Positions 9,176 to 17,556 of a stretch of 64,000 nt of DNA are shown here, in pieces. The stretch comes from Paracoccus spongiarum. GTDB lineage: Bacteria; Pseudomonadota; Alphaproteobacteria; Rhodobacterales; Rhodobacteraceae. The notes beneath the pieces are model-generated. The model was not told where the DNA came from and did no database searches. It saw nothing but the letters and a program-made list of their open reading frames with translations. Within the stretch, counting starts at the first letter, position 1, and each line of letters opens with the position of its first letter. The stretch is from contig NZ_JAVAMQ010000005.1 in the NCBI RefSeq assembly GCF_030732095.1, forward strand, positions 180,081 through 244,080, read 5' to 3'. Made by a program: the position numbers and the translations under genes.

Positions 9176-9880
9176 ATGAGCCTGAAGCGGCTGCTGATCG
9201 TCGAGGATGATGCCGAGATGGCCGCGATGCTGGCGGCCTATCTGCAACGCCAGGGCTTCCACGTCACCTGCGCGGCCGATCGCGCCGGCGCGATGTCGGC
9301 TCTGAGAGCGGCGCGGGTCGACCTGATCCTGCTGGACGTGTCGCTGGGCGAGGATGACGGCGTGGCGATCTGCGCCGAGATCCGGGCCACGCAGGAGGTG
9401 CCGATCATCATGGTCTCGGCGCTGTCGGCGGATCACCAGCGGATGGCGGGCTATGAGGTCGGCGCCGACGACTACATCGCCAAGCCCTTCAACCCCGACC
9501 TGCTGCTGGCGCGCATCCGCGCCGTGCTGCGCCGCGCCCATCGCGCCGTCAGCCTGTCGCACCGGCGCCGCGACGCGATCTGCGACTTCGCCGGCTGGCG
9601 CTATGACGCCCGCCATGACGAGATGACCGCGCCCGGCGGCTGGCAGGTGTCGCTGTCCTCGCGCGAGACGGCCCTGCTGCGGGTGTTCCTGGCCAATCCG
9701 CTGATTCCGCTGAGCCGGGACGAGATCGCCGCGGCGCTGGATGACGGCGAGGCCGCCGAGGGCCGGGCCATCGACATGCTGGTGAACCGGCTGCGCCAGA
9801 AGACCGACCCCGCGCTGATCCGCACCGAGCGCGGCACCGGCTATGTCTTCGCGGCCGAGGTCATGCGCAGCGATGGCTAG
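9176..9880 (+). CDS. Two-component response regulator, OmpR/winged-helix family (GltR-like)
   Basis: The 234-residue protein has an N-terminal receiver domain with the acidic pair 'EDD' at the start, phosphoacceptor Asp54 in 'LILLDVSLGEDDG' and the conserved Lys in 'YIAKPFNPD'. It is followed by an OmpR-type winged-helix domain ending 'IRTERGTGYVF'. The ATG at 9176 follows GGGGAGGATT, a good ribosome site; the open frame extends far upstream but without family sequence. Divergent placement beside the sugar ABC operon parallels the GltR/GtrS control of glucose uptake in pseudomonads, so it probably regulates that operon. The gene overlaps the kinase gene by 8 bp. Confidence 0.93.
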   Translation: MSLKRLLIVEDDAEMAAMLAAYLQRQGFHVTCAADRAGAMSALRAARVDLILLDVSLGEDDGVAICAEIRATQEVPIIMVSALSADHQRMAGYEVGADDYIAKPFNPDLLLARIRAVLRRAHRAVSLSHRRRDAICDFAGWRYDARHDEMTAPGGWQVSLSSRETALLRVFLANPLIPLSRDEIAAALDDGEAAEGRAIDMLVNRLRQKTDPALIRTERGTGYVFAAEVMRSDG

Positions 9881-11276
9881 GCGGCTCAGCCTGCGCTGGC
9901 TGGCCAGCCTGTGGATCGTCCTGGCGATGGCGGCGGGGCTGGCCTCGGCCTGGATCTGGATGTCGTCGCAGCAGGCCTGGACGGCGCATCTCGACCGCGC
10001 CTATGTCGCCGGGCTGGCCCTGCATGACAGCCTCGAGAATGGGGGACCGCTGCCCGAGGGCCTGAGCCGGACCCGGCTTGAAGGGGCGCCCGCCCTGCCG
10101 CCCGGCTGGCGCGAGACGCGGATCACCCTGACCGGCAGCCGGCCCGACCTGGCGCAGGGCTCGCGGCTGAGCCTGCGCCTGCAATCGCCCGACATCCAGT
10201 ATCCGGTGGCCGACATCCAGACCCTGGGCGGCGGCTCGCAGGCGGCGGGGCTTGCCTCGGTGACCCGCACGATGGCGCGGTTCTGCAGCGATCCCCGGCT
10301 TTACGCGCAGCTGGACGGCGGCCCCTGGGTGCGCATCGACGGCGCCCCGCTGTGGGGTTGCGGCGCGGCGCCCACCGATCTGCGCCTGCTGGCCGGGGCG
10401 ATCCTTGCCAGCGCGCTGGGCCTGTTGCTGGTCTGGGTGTCCGAGGTGTCGGGCGCCTTCGCCAGCTTTGCCGAGGCGCTGCGCGATCCGCGCGCGCGGA
10501 ACGCCGAATTGCCCGTCGGCGGCGTCGACGAGCTGCGCCTGACCGCCGAGGCGGTGAACGCCTATGTCGCGCAGGATCGCGCCGCGCTGGAAAACCGCGC
10601 GCTGGTGCTGTCGGGGGTCAGCCACGATCTGGGCACGCCGGCCACACGGCTACGGCTGCGCAGCGCGCTGATCGAGGATGCGGCGCTGCGCGGCAGGCTG
10701 GAACGCGACATCGACGAGATGACCGGCATGATCGATGGCGTGCTGACCTATACCCGCGCCGAGATCGGGGCCGAACCCTTTCGGCAGCTGTCGCTGACAT
10801 CGCTGGCCGAGGCGGTGGTGGCCGATTATCAGGATGTCGGCCTGCCGGTGCGGCTGGCCGAGGCCGCGCCGCGGTCGGCGGGCGCAGGCAACCTGTTTGC
10901 CCGTGCCGTCGCCCGCCCTGCGCCCGAAGGCCCTGCCATGCTGATGCGCGGCCAGCCGACCGCGCTGCGCCGGGCGCTGTCGAACCTGATCGACAACGCG
11001 CTGAAATACGGTCGCGAGGCCGAGGTCACGGTGGATGGCGACGCCGATGATGCGGTGCTGACGGTCACCGATCGCGGCTCGGTGCTGACCGAGGAGGATC
11101 TGGCCCGGCTGACCGGCGCCTTCCAGCGGGGCGAGAATGCCGGCGCGGCCGGCGGCGTCGGCCTGGGACTTGCCATCGTCTCGACCATCGCCGCGCAGCA
11201 CGGCGGACGGCTTGAATTCGGCCGCGCCGAAGGCGGACTCGCGGCGCGGGTGGTGCTGTGCCGGCGGTGGGCGTGA
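9873..11276 (+). CDS. Sensor histidine kinase partner of the adjacent response regulator
   Basis: The 467-residue kinase has two membrane segments (about 8-28 and 170-190) flanking a periplasmic sensor region with one Cys pair. A HAMP-like linker, an H-box 'SHDLGTPATRLRL' with His251, the N-box 'NLIDNALKYG' and the G-box 'GVGLGLAIVSTI' follow. Note that the usual 'HELRTP' is 'HDLGTP' here, as in GtrS/EnvZ-type kinases. The ATG at 9873 overlaps the regulator stop (ATGGCTAG), showing translational coupling. The likely signal is a sugar or sugar derivative in the periplasm, inferred from context. Confidence 0.92.
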   Translation: MARRLSLRWLASLWIVLAMAAGLASAWIWMSSQQAWTAHLDRAYVAGLALHDSLENGGPLPEGLSRTRLEGAPALPPGWRETRITLTGSRPDLAQGSRLSLRLQSPDIQYPVADIQTLGGGSQAAGLASVTRTMARFCSDPRLYAQLDGGPWVRIDGAPLWGCGAAPTDLRLLAGAILASALGLLLVWVSEVSGAFASFAEALRDPRARNAELPVGGVDELRLTAEAVNAYVAQDRAALENRALVLSGVSHDLGTPATRLRLRSALIEDAALRGRLERDIDEMTGMIDGVLTYTRAEIGAEPFRQLSLTSLAEAVVADYQDVGLPVRLAEAAPRSAGAGNLFARAVARPAPEGPAMLMRGQPTALRRALSNLIDNALKYGREAEVTVDGDADDAVLTVTDRGSVLTEEDLARLTGAFQRGENAGAAGGVGLGLAIVSTIAAQHGGRLEFGRAEGGLAARVVLCRRWA

Positions 11277-11380
11277 GGGGTGCGGGCACGGCCGGAACCG
11301 CGCATCGGCGGAACCGCGCGGCGTTTTCGCGGGTTTTCCCCTTGAAACGACGCGCAACGACCCCAGGAAAGGCCCGTGCC

Positions 11381-11812
11381 ATGACCCGCAATGCATCTTC
11401 GATCGCCCGCCTTGGCCTTGCCGGCAGCATCGCGCTGCTGCTGTCGGGTCCGGCGGTGGCGGCAACCCGTCCCGACCAGCCCGTGCAGGCCTGGCCCGCG
11501 ATGCAGGACCGCCCCGTCGGTGTGCTTCTGGAACAGGCGCAGAGCCTGCCCAATTCTGACATGACCGTCGAGGACCAGCCCTATTGCGCCGCCAATACCG
11601 AAATCCACGCGACCCTGCAGAACGATTTCGGCGAAACCCGCGTCGAGGCGACCCGCGATGACGACGCGGTCCTGTGGGGATCCGAGCAGATGGGCACCTG
11701 GACGCTGGTGGCCCCGCGCAGTGACGACAGCAGCTGCATCATCGCCTCGGGCATCGGCTTTCGCGCCGGTCGCGACATCGAGGTGTATTACCGCACCGCC
11801 GGGCTGGACTGA
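11381..11812 (+). CDS. Small secreted protein of unknown function
   Basis: This 143-residue protein has a clear signal peptide ('MTRNASSIARLGLAGSIALLLSGPAVAA') and a mature domain of about 115 residues with two cysteines ('QPYCAAN' and 'SSCIIAS') that could form a disulfide. The sequence 'MGTWTLVAPRSDDSSC' and the final 'DIEVYYRTAGLD' suggest a small beta-rich domain. The ATG at 11381 follows a CAGGAAAG ribosome site. No family was recognised. It stands between the histidine kinase and the TRAP transporter genes and may be monocistronic. Confidence 0.7.
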   Translation: MTRNASSIARLGLAGSIALLLSGPAVAATRPDQPVQAWPAMQDRPVGVLLEQAQSLPNSDMTVEDQPYCAANTEIHATLQNDFGETRVEATRDDDAVLWGSEQMGTWTLVAPRSDDSSCIIASGIGFRAGRDIEVYYRTAGLD

Positions 11813-11898
11813 CCTCCGCGCGGCAGCCTGGCCTCGCGGCATTGCGCTTGGGTTGCAGGTCGCGCAAACTCCGGCCCGAACCATTCGGGGGAGACACC

Positions 11899-12867
11899 AT
11901 GAAACGCCTGACCGCCGCCGCGCTGATCGGCACCGCATTCGCCGCGCCGGCCGCCGCGCAAGAGATCAAGATCGGCTATGCGCTGGCCGAGGACAGCCAT
12001 TACGGCGTTGCCGCCAAGGCCTTTGAGGAGGCCGTGACCACAGCCCTCGGCGATCAGTTCAGCTTTCGCCACTTCCCGTCCTCGGGGCTGGGGGGCGAGC
12101 GCGAGGTGGTCGAGGGGGTGCAGCTGGGCACCGTGGAAATGACCATCGTCTCCACCGGGACGTTGTCGAACTTCGTTCCCGAGGTCGGCGTGTTCGACGT
12201 GCCGTTCCTGTTCCGCAGCCTCGACCATGCCCGCAAGGTGCTGGACGGCGAAATCGGGCAGGAAATGCTGTCCCGCTTTGACGACGCAGGCCTTCATGCG
12301 CTGGCTTGGGGAGAGCAGGGCTTCCGCCACATCACCAACAACCGCGGGCCGATCGCCGCGCCCGCCGACACCGCGGGGCTGAAGATCCGCACCATGGAAA
12401 ATCCGGTGCATATCCAGGCCTTCCAGGCGCTGGGCGCCGCGCCCACGCCGATGGCCTGGCCCGAGGTGATCGGCGCGCTTCAGCAGGGCGCGATCGACGG
12501 GCAGGAAAACCCGCTGTCGGTGATCGTCTCGGCCAAGCTCAGCGAGGTGCAGAAATACCTGACGCTGGACGGGCATGTCTATTCGCCCGCGCTGATCCTC
12601 GTCTCGCCGCAGCTGTGGGACGGGCTGGACGACGCGCAGAAGGCGGCCTTCGACTCTGCTGCCCGCGACGCCGTGGCGGCGATGCGCGGCTATGTCGATC
12701 AGGTCGAGGCCTCGGGCGTCGAGACGCTGAAGCAGCAGGGGATGGAGGTGAACGCCCTGTCCGAGGAGCAGAAGGCCGCCTTCCGCGACGCGCTGGCCGA
12801 ACCCTACAAGGCCTATGAGGCGCAGTTCGGCAAGGATCTGATGGATCGCATCCAGGCGGTCGAGTGA
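11899..12867 (+). CDS. dctP: TRAP transporter substrate-binding protein DctP
   Basis: The 322-residue periplasmic protein has a signal peptide ('MKRLTAAALIGTAFAAPAAAQ') and the DctP-family core, including 'GLKIRTMENPVHI' with the conserved carboxylate-binding Arg, 'LGAAPTPMAWPEVIGALQQGAIDGQENP', and 'YLTLDGHVYSPALILVS'. It captures an organic acid and delivers it to the DctQM membrane pair encoded directly downstream. The exact substrate cannot be read from sequence; C4-dicarboxylates and sugar acids are the common ones. The ATG at 11899 is preceded by GGGGGAGA. Confidence 0.93.
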   Translation: MKRLTAAALIGTAFAAPAAAQEIKIGYALAEDSHYGVAAKAFEEAVTTALGDQFSFRHFPSSGLGGEREVVEGVQLGTVEMTIVSTGTLSNFVPEVGVFDVPFLFRSLDHARKVLDGEIGQEMLSRFDDAGLHALAWGEQGFRHITNNRGPIAAPADTAGLKIRTMENPVHIQAFQALGAAPTPMAWPEVIGALQQGAIDGQENPLSVIVSAKLSEVQKYLTLDGHVYSPALILVSPQLWDGLDDAQKAAFDSAARDAVAAMRGYVDQVEASGVETLKQQGMEVNALSEEQKAAFRDALAEPYKAYEAQFGKDLMDRIQAVE

Positions 12868-12874
12868 CCGCACG

Positions 12875-13399
12875 ATGCGGCAGATCGAGCGTGCCTTCGT
12901 CACGCTGAACGGCGCGGTCGTCATCCTCGGCCTGGCCCTGATGGCGGTCGTCGTCGGCTGGAACGTCGCCGGGCGCTATCTGGGCAGCGGCTCGCTGCCC
13001 TGGGCCGACGAGGTGGCCCGCTATGCGATGATCTGGATCACCTTCCTCGGCAGCGGGCTGGCCCTGCGCGAGGGCGCGCATGTTGCCGTCACCAATGCGC
13101 AAGAGGCGCTGCCCGGCAGCGGACCGCGCATCCTGCGCGGGGCAATCCTGCTGACCCTGTTCGTCTTTTTCGCCTTCATGATCTGGGTCGGCATCGACTA
13201 CATGACGCGCATGTCGGTCCAGCGCTCGGCGGCGCTGCGGCTGCCGATGAAATGGGTCTATGCGGCGATGCCGGCGGGCTTTGCGCTGATGATCCTGCAT
13301 CTTGCCTTGGTCGCGCCGCGCTATCTGCGCGCCGGGCTGGCCATCCCGCCCGACGCCCCCGGCGCCCGGCCCCCCTCGTCAAGCGCCCCGCATGGTTGA
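12875..13399 (+). CDS. dctQ: TRAP transporter small permease DctQ
   Basis: The 174-residue protein has four predicted membrane helices and the DctQ signatures 'GWNVAGRYLGSGSLPWADEVARYAMIW' (about residues 28-54) and 'GSGLALREGAHVAV'. It is the small membrane subunit of a tripartite ATP-independent transporter, partnering the large subunit encoded immediately downstream. The gene starts 7 bp after dctP and its stop overlaps the start of dctM by 8 bp. Confidence 0.92.
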   Translation: MRQIERAFVTLNGAVVILGLALMAVVVGWNVAGRYLGSGSLPWADEVARYAMIWITFLGSGLALREGAHVAVTNAQEALPGSGPRILRGAILLTLFVFFAFMIWVGIDYMTRMSVQRSAALRLPMKWVYAAMPAGFALMILHLALVAPRYLRAGLAIPPDAPGARPPSSSAPHG

Positions 13400-14681
13400 G
13401 ATCCTGCTGGCCGCCTTCGTGATCCTGCTGGTCGCCGGGGTGCCGGTGGCCTTCGCGCTGGCACTGTCGGCCTTTGCGGCGGTCGGGCTGGGCGGGCGCT
13501 ATCCCCTTGTGGTGGTCGTCAAGGAGATGTTCACCGGCCTCGACAGCTTTCCCCTGCTGGCGGTGCCCTTCTTCATCCTTGCCGCCGAGATCATGTCGGC
13601 CGGCGCGATCTCGGTCATGCTGCTGCGCTTTGCCTCGCAGTTCGTGGGCCATCTGCGCGGCGGGCTGGGCTATGCCAATGTCATCAGCTCGACGCTGTTC
13701 GCGGGCATTTCCGGCTCGGCGCTGGCGGATGCGGCGGGGCCGGGCGCGATGATGGTGCGGATGATGGAAAAGGGCGGCTATTCGCGCGCCTATGCCGGGG
13801 CGCTGACCATCGCCACCTCGGTCGTCGGGCCGATCATCCCGCCCTCGATCACCATGATCATCTATGCGCTGCAGGACCGCAACGTGTCGGTCGGATCGCT
13901 GTTCATGGCGGGCATCCTGCCGGGGCTGCTGATCTCGGCGGCGATGGCGGCGGTCAACTGGTGGATCAGCCGCCGGCGCGGCTATCGCAGCGCCGAGCCG
14001 CGCCCGCCCTTGCGCACCATGCTGCGCAACACCGCAACGGCGCTGCCCGCGCTGCTGCTGATCGTGCTGATCGTTGGCGGCATCCGGGGCGGAATCTTCA
14101 CGCCCACCGAGGCCTCGGTGATTGCGGTCTTCTACGCCATCATCGTCAGCGCGGCGGTCTATCGGGGCTTTTCCGCCCGCGACCTTCTGGGGGCGTTCTG
14201 GCGCGCGGGCATCACCTCGGTCGCGGTGCTGATGATCCTGGCCGCGGCGCGGGCCTTTGCCTGGGTGCTGATCATCGAGGGCGTGCCGCAGGCGATGGCC
14301 GGAGCGGTTGTCGCGATGGACCTGTCGCCGCTGGCCTTCCTGCTGATGGTCAACCTGCTGCTGCTGGTCTTCGGCATGTTCATGGACCCGCTGCCGGGGG
14401 TAATGATCCTCGTGCCGATCCTCGCGCCCATCGCCCACGGCCTCGGCATCGCGGCGGATCATTTCGCCATCATCGTCATCGTCAACCTGACCTTCGGGCT
14501 GATGACGCCCCCGGTCGGCGGGCTGATCTTCGTGGTCGCATCCGCCACCCGCCAGCGCCCGTCGGATCTGGTGCGCGAATTGCCGCCCTTCTTCGTGGCG
14601 GCGATCGCGGTCCTGCTGCTGCTGACCCTGCTGCCGCAGCTTTCGACCCTGCTTCCCCGGCTCGGCGGCTTTTCGGGCTAG
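13392..14681 (+). CDS. dctM: TRAP transporter large permease DctM
   Basis: The 429-residue integral membrane protein has about twelve hydrophobic segments and the DctM family features 'GVPVAFALALSAF', 'FFILAAEIMSAG', 'SGSALADAAGPGAMMVRMM' and 'IPPSITMIIYA' . It carries out Na+-coupled import together with DctQ and the periplasmic DctP. The ATG at 13392 lies inside the end of dctQ and gives the canonical N-terminus 'MVEILLAAFVILLVAGVPVA'. Its stop is followed by 88 bp without a gene. Confidence 0.94.
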   Translation: MVEILLAAFVILLVAGVPVAFALALSAFAAVGLGGRYPLVVVVKEMFTGLDSFPLLAVPFFILAAEIMSAGAISVMLLRFASQFVGHLRGGLGYANVISSTLFAGISGSALADAAGPGAMMVRMMEKGGYSRAYAGALTIATSVVGPIIPPSITMIIYALQDRNVSVGSLFMAGILPGLLISAAMAAVNWWISRRRGYRSAEPRPPLRTMLRNTATALPALLLIVLIVGGIRGGIFTPTEASVIAVFYAIIVSAAVYRGFSARDLLGAFWRAGITSVAVLMILAAARAFAWVLIIEGVPQAMAGAVVAMDLSPLAFLLMVNLLLLVFGMFMDPLPGVMILVPILAPIAHGLGIAADHFAIIVIVNLTFGLMTPPVGGLIFVVASATRQRPSDLVRELPPFFVAAIAVLLLLTLLPQLSTLLPRLGGFSG

Positions 14682-14769
14682 CCGCGCGAGGGCAGTTCTG
14701 CGCACTTGATTAAACGTGCCCCCGCCAGCATCCTTGGCCCATGACGAAGCCTCGGGAGGGACACGGGAC

Positions 14770-15111
14770 ATGGGCAAGCGCGACGACCTGATTGCGAAAT
14801 ACGCGGCGGATATCCAGGACAAGCTGGGGCAGGCGGCGGATATGGATCTGCTGACAAAGGTGACGATCGGCTGCGGTCCGGCGATCTACAATCCCGATGC
14901 CGAGACCGTCGCGGCCAGCGACGAGGCCGAGATCGAGCGGATCAGGTCGGGCTACCTGATGAAGAAGCTTGGCCTGCCCGACAGCCCGGCGCTGATCGAG
15001 GGCATCAACGCCGTCATCGACGCCTATGGCCGCTCGAACCGCAGCAAGTATCGCGCGGTTGTCTACTACCTGCTGTGCCGCCATTTCGGCCGCGAGGCGG
15101 CCTATGGCTGA
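14770..15111 (+). CDS. DUF2853 family protein
   Basis: The 113-residue cytoplasmic protein matches the small alphaproteobacterial DUF2853 family, recognisable by 'KRDDLIAKYAADIQDK', 'LLTKVTIGCGPAIYN' and 'YGRSNRSKYRAVVYYLL'. The function of this family is not known. The ATG at 14770 gives the family N-terminus; 18 additional upstream codons are open but unlike the family. It is convergent with, and overlaps by 10 bp, the enoyl-CoA hydratase-like gene on the other strand. Confidence 0.88.
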   Translation: MGKRDDLIAKYAADIQDKLGQAADMDLLTKVTIGCGPAIYNPDAETVAASDEAEIERIRSGYLMKKLGLPDSPALIEGINAVIDAYGRSNRSKYRAVVYYLLCRHFGREAAYG

Positions 15112-15722
15112 CTGACCATCGCCTTGATGGCGGTGACATGGGCGGGGTCGGCGGCCACGCAATCCGCCGCCAGCGCCTGGGCCTCGGCGATCAGCGTCGC
15201 CGCCGGGACGACGCGGTCGACCAGCCCCCAATCCAGCGCCTCGGCGGCCTCGACCTTGCGGCCGGCCATCAGGATCATCTTGGCGCGCGCCGCGCCGATC
15301 AACCGGGTCATGCGGCGCGGATCGCTGGGCTGCGGCAGAAAACCCAGCGTCATGACCGGATAGAAGAACCGCGCCTCGGGAACCGCGATGCGCAGGTCGC
15401 AGGCCAGCACCATGCCGAAGGCGCCCCCGGCGAGCGTGCCGTTCAGCGCCGCGACCGTCAGGCAGGGCATGGTCGCCACACGCGCCGACAGCCGTTCCCA
15501 TTCGGGCGAGGTGGCAAGCCCCGCGCGGGCCTCGGCCAGGTCGGCCCCGGCCGAGAACACCGTGCCGGCACCGGTCAGGATCACCGCGCCGCTGTCGCGT
15601 GCGGCGATCTCGTCCAGTGCCGCGGTCAGCTCGCGCAGCATCGCCTCGGTCAGCGAATTGGCCTTGTCCTGCCGGTCGATGGTCAGCAGGTCCAGCCCGC
15701 CGCGACGCTCGTGCCTGATCAC
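15102..15722 (-). CDS. Enoyl-CoA hydratase/isomerase family protein
   Basis: The 206-residue crotonase-fold protein shows 'FSAGADLAEA' and 'NGTLAGGAFGMVLACDLRIA', which build the acyl-CoA binding site and oxyanion hole, and 'ALDWGLVDRVVP' near the C-terminus. It is shorter than typical hydratases (about 255 residues). At the usual catalytic Glu positions it reads 'GAFGMVL' and 'YPVMTLGFLP', so hydratase activity is doubtful and an isomerase, hydrolase or other crotonase reaction is possible. It is a single gene convergent with DUF2853. Confidence 0.85.
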   Translation of the reverse strand: MIRHERRGGLDLLTIDRQDKANSLTEAMLRELTAALDEIAARDSGAVILTGAGTVFSAGADLAEARAGLATSPEWERLSARVATMPCLTVAALNGTLAGGAFGMVLACDLRIAVPEARFFYPVMTLGFLPQPSDPRRMTRLIGAARAKMILMAGRKVEAAEALDWGLVDRVVPAATLIAEAQALAADCVAADPAHVTAIKAMVSQP

Positions 15723-15798
15723 CGGATCGTCCCTTTTCCTTGCCCTGCCGCTGTGTCAGACATCGCGCAGGCTTGTTGTCCGACGAAAGGTATCCGGC

Positions 15799-17454
15799 AT
15801 GTTCCGTCCGCTTGCAACCTCGGCCCTTGCGCTTGTCCTGGGCGCCGCGCCGGCCCTGTCCGAGGTCACCCCGGCCCAGGTCTGGGACGATATCGCCCGT
15901 TATTACGGCGATCTCGGCTATGAGGTGACGATCGGACAGCGCGACGAGGCCGGCGACCGGCTGGCGCTGCGCGACATCGCCATGACCTCGACCTCGGGGC
16001 AGACCACGGTCACCGTGCAGATCCCCGGCATCACCCTGCAGAAGGCCGGCGACGCCCGCGTGCGCAGCGTGATCGACGGGCAAGTGAGCGCGCGGATGGT
16101 CGCGGACGCGGCCGAGGAGGCGGACGACCTTGACCTGCAGGTTCTGATGAGCGTGCCCGGCAACGAGATGCTGTCCTCGGGCGAGCCTGCGGACATGCTG
16201 CACGAAATCACGATCCCGCAGGTCGATGTCGAGATCCGGCCCGACGCCGCCGACGCGGCGGGCGACGCGCCGGTCCGGCTGGGCATGCGCGCGGTGGACG
16301 CCACCTATCAAAGCCGCACCGGCCCGGGCAGCGAGTCGCTGTACGAAATCACCGCCGACACGCTGGATCTGGCGATGCAATTCGCCGAGATCGCGTCTCC
16401 GTCCGGGGCGGGCGAGCAGGCGCCCGCCGCCGGGGCTGGCGGGGATGCGGGTGGGGCGGACGTGGTTCCCGGATCGTTCAGTGCCGGCGCCAGCGTGGAT
16501 GGCGTCATCATGACCGGCAGCATGGTCGCGCCCCGGGGCGGGGCGCCGCTGAACATGGCAGAGCGCCCGCATGAGGCGTTTCGTGACGGGCTGGCGATCA
16601 GCGGACGCATCGCGATGGGCCCGCTGGAGGGCAGCGCCGAATTCGAGGCGCCCGACAGCGAGGGTGCGATGCAATCCGGTTCGGCGCGCGTCGTGGCCGC
16701 GCGCAGCGAGATCTCGGTCGGGCTGGCGCGATCGGGCATGACCTATGCGGGCAGTTCGGCAGGCACCCGCGTCGAGATGAGCAATTCCGACCTGCCTATG
16801 CCGCTCAGCTATGCCGTCGAATCCGCCTCGGGGAAGCTGGTCCTGCCGATGTCGGCCTCGGACCAGCCGCAGCCCTTCGGGCTGGACTACGCCATCACGG
16901 GGCTGACGCTGGCCGACGGCATCTGGCAGCTGTTCGACCCCGAGGGCAAGTTGCCGCGCGACCCGGCGAACCTCACGCTGAAGCTCGACGGGCAGGCGAT
17001 CGTGACCGAGGACTTCCTCGACCCGGCCTTCGCCGAGCGCATGGCCGAGGCCCCTGACCCGGCGACCGACACGGATCCGACCGCGCCGGCAGAGGGCGAT
17101 CCGGCAGACGCGACCGCGCCCGAGACCCCGGTGCCGTTCCAGCCGCAGAGCCTGTCGATCACCACGCTGGCGCTGGACGCCGCGGGTGCGCGGGCCGATG
17201 TCACGGGCAAGCTGGAATTCACCGGCGAGGGCGGCCAGCCCGTCGGCACCGTCGAGGGCAGCTTCACCGGGATCAATGCGCTTCTCGACACGCTGGTCGC
17301 CATCGGCATCGTGCCGGCCGAACAGCAGATGGCCGCGCGCATGATGATCGCGATGTTCGCCCGCCCCGCCGAGGGCGACCCCGACGCGCTGCAGACCCGG
17401 CTGGAATTCCGCGAGGATGGCGCAATCTTCGCGAATGGCCAGCAGGTCCGCTGA
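15799..17454 (+). CDS. DUF2125 domain-containing exported protein
   Basis: The 551-residue protein has a signal peptide ('MFRPLATSALALVLGAAPALS') followed by long beta-rich sequence resembling the alphaproteobacterial DUF2125 family ('YYGDLGYEVTIGQRDEAGDRLALRDIAMTS', 'GQVSARMVADAAEEADDLDL'). An acidic, Ala/Pro-rich linker near residues 415-445 ('TDTDPTAPAEGDPADATAPETP') separates the last domain. It is likely periplasmic or outer-membrane associated; function unknown. The ATG at 15799 is the first that yields a signal peptide. A strong hairpin terminator follows. Confidence 0.82.
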   Translation: MFRPLATSALALVLGAAPALSEVTPAQVWDDIARYYGDLGYEVTIGQRDEAGDRLALRDIAMTSTSGQTTVTVQIPGITLQKAGDARVRSVIDGQVSARMVADAAEEADDLDLQVLMSVPGNEMLSSGEPADMLHEITIPQVDVEIRPDAADAAGDAPVRLGMRAVDATYQSRTGPGSESLYEITADTLDLAMQFAEIASPSGAGEQAPAAGAGGDAGGADVVPGSFSAGASVDGVIMTGSMVAPRGGAPLNMAERPHEAFRDGLAISGRIAMGPLEGSAEFEAPDSEGAMQSGSARVVAARSEISVGLARSGMTYAGSSAGTRVEMSNSDLPMPLSYAVESASGKLVLPMSASDQPQPFGLDYAITGLTLADGIWQLFDPEGKLPRDPANLTLKLDGQAIVTEDFLDPAFAERMAEAPDPATDTDPTAPAEGDPADATAPETPVPFQPQSLSITTLALDAAGARADVTGKLEFTGEGGQPVGTVEGSFTGINALLDTLVAIGIVPAEQQMAARMMIAMFARPAEGDPDALQTRLEFREDGAIFANGQQVR

Positions 17455-17474
17455 CAGGGCGGCGACAGTGCCGG

Positions 17475-17498
17475 AGGGCCGGGCCTGTGTCCGGCCCT
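17475..17498 (+). terminator. Rho-independent terminator after the DUF2125 gene
   Basis: Perfect 8-bp GC arms (17475-17482 and 17491-17498) enclose an 8-base loop and are followed by a TTTTCGTTT stretch. It lies 20 bp after the DUF2125 stop and ahead of the tldE-like gene. Confidence 0.8.
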
Positions 17499-17556
17499 TT
17501 TCGTTTGCGCCCGGCCCGCTGGCGCGCAAAAAGGGGCGAAACAGCATGAGGATGGC

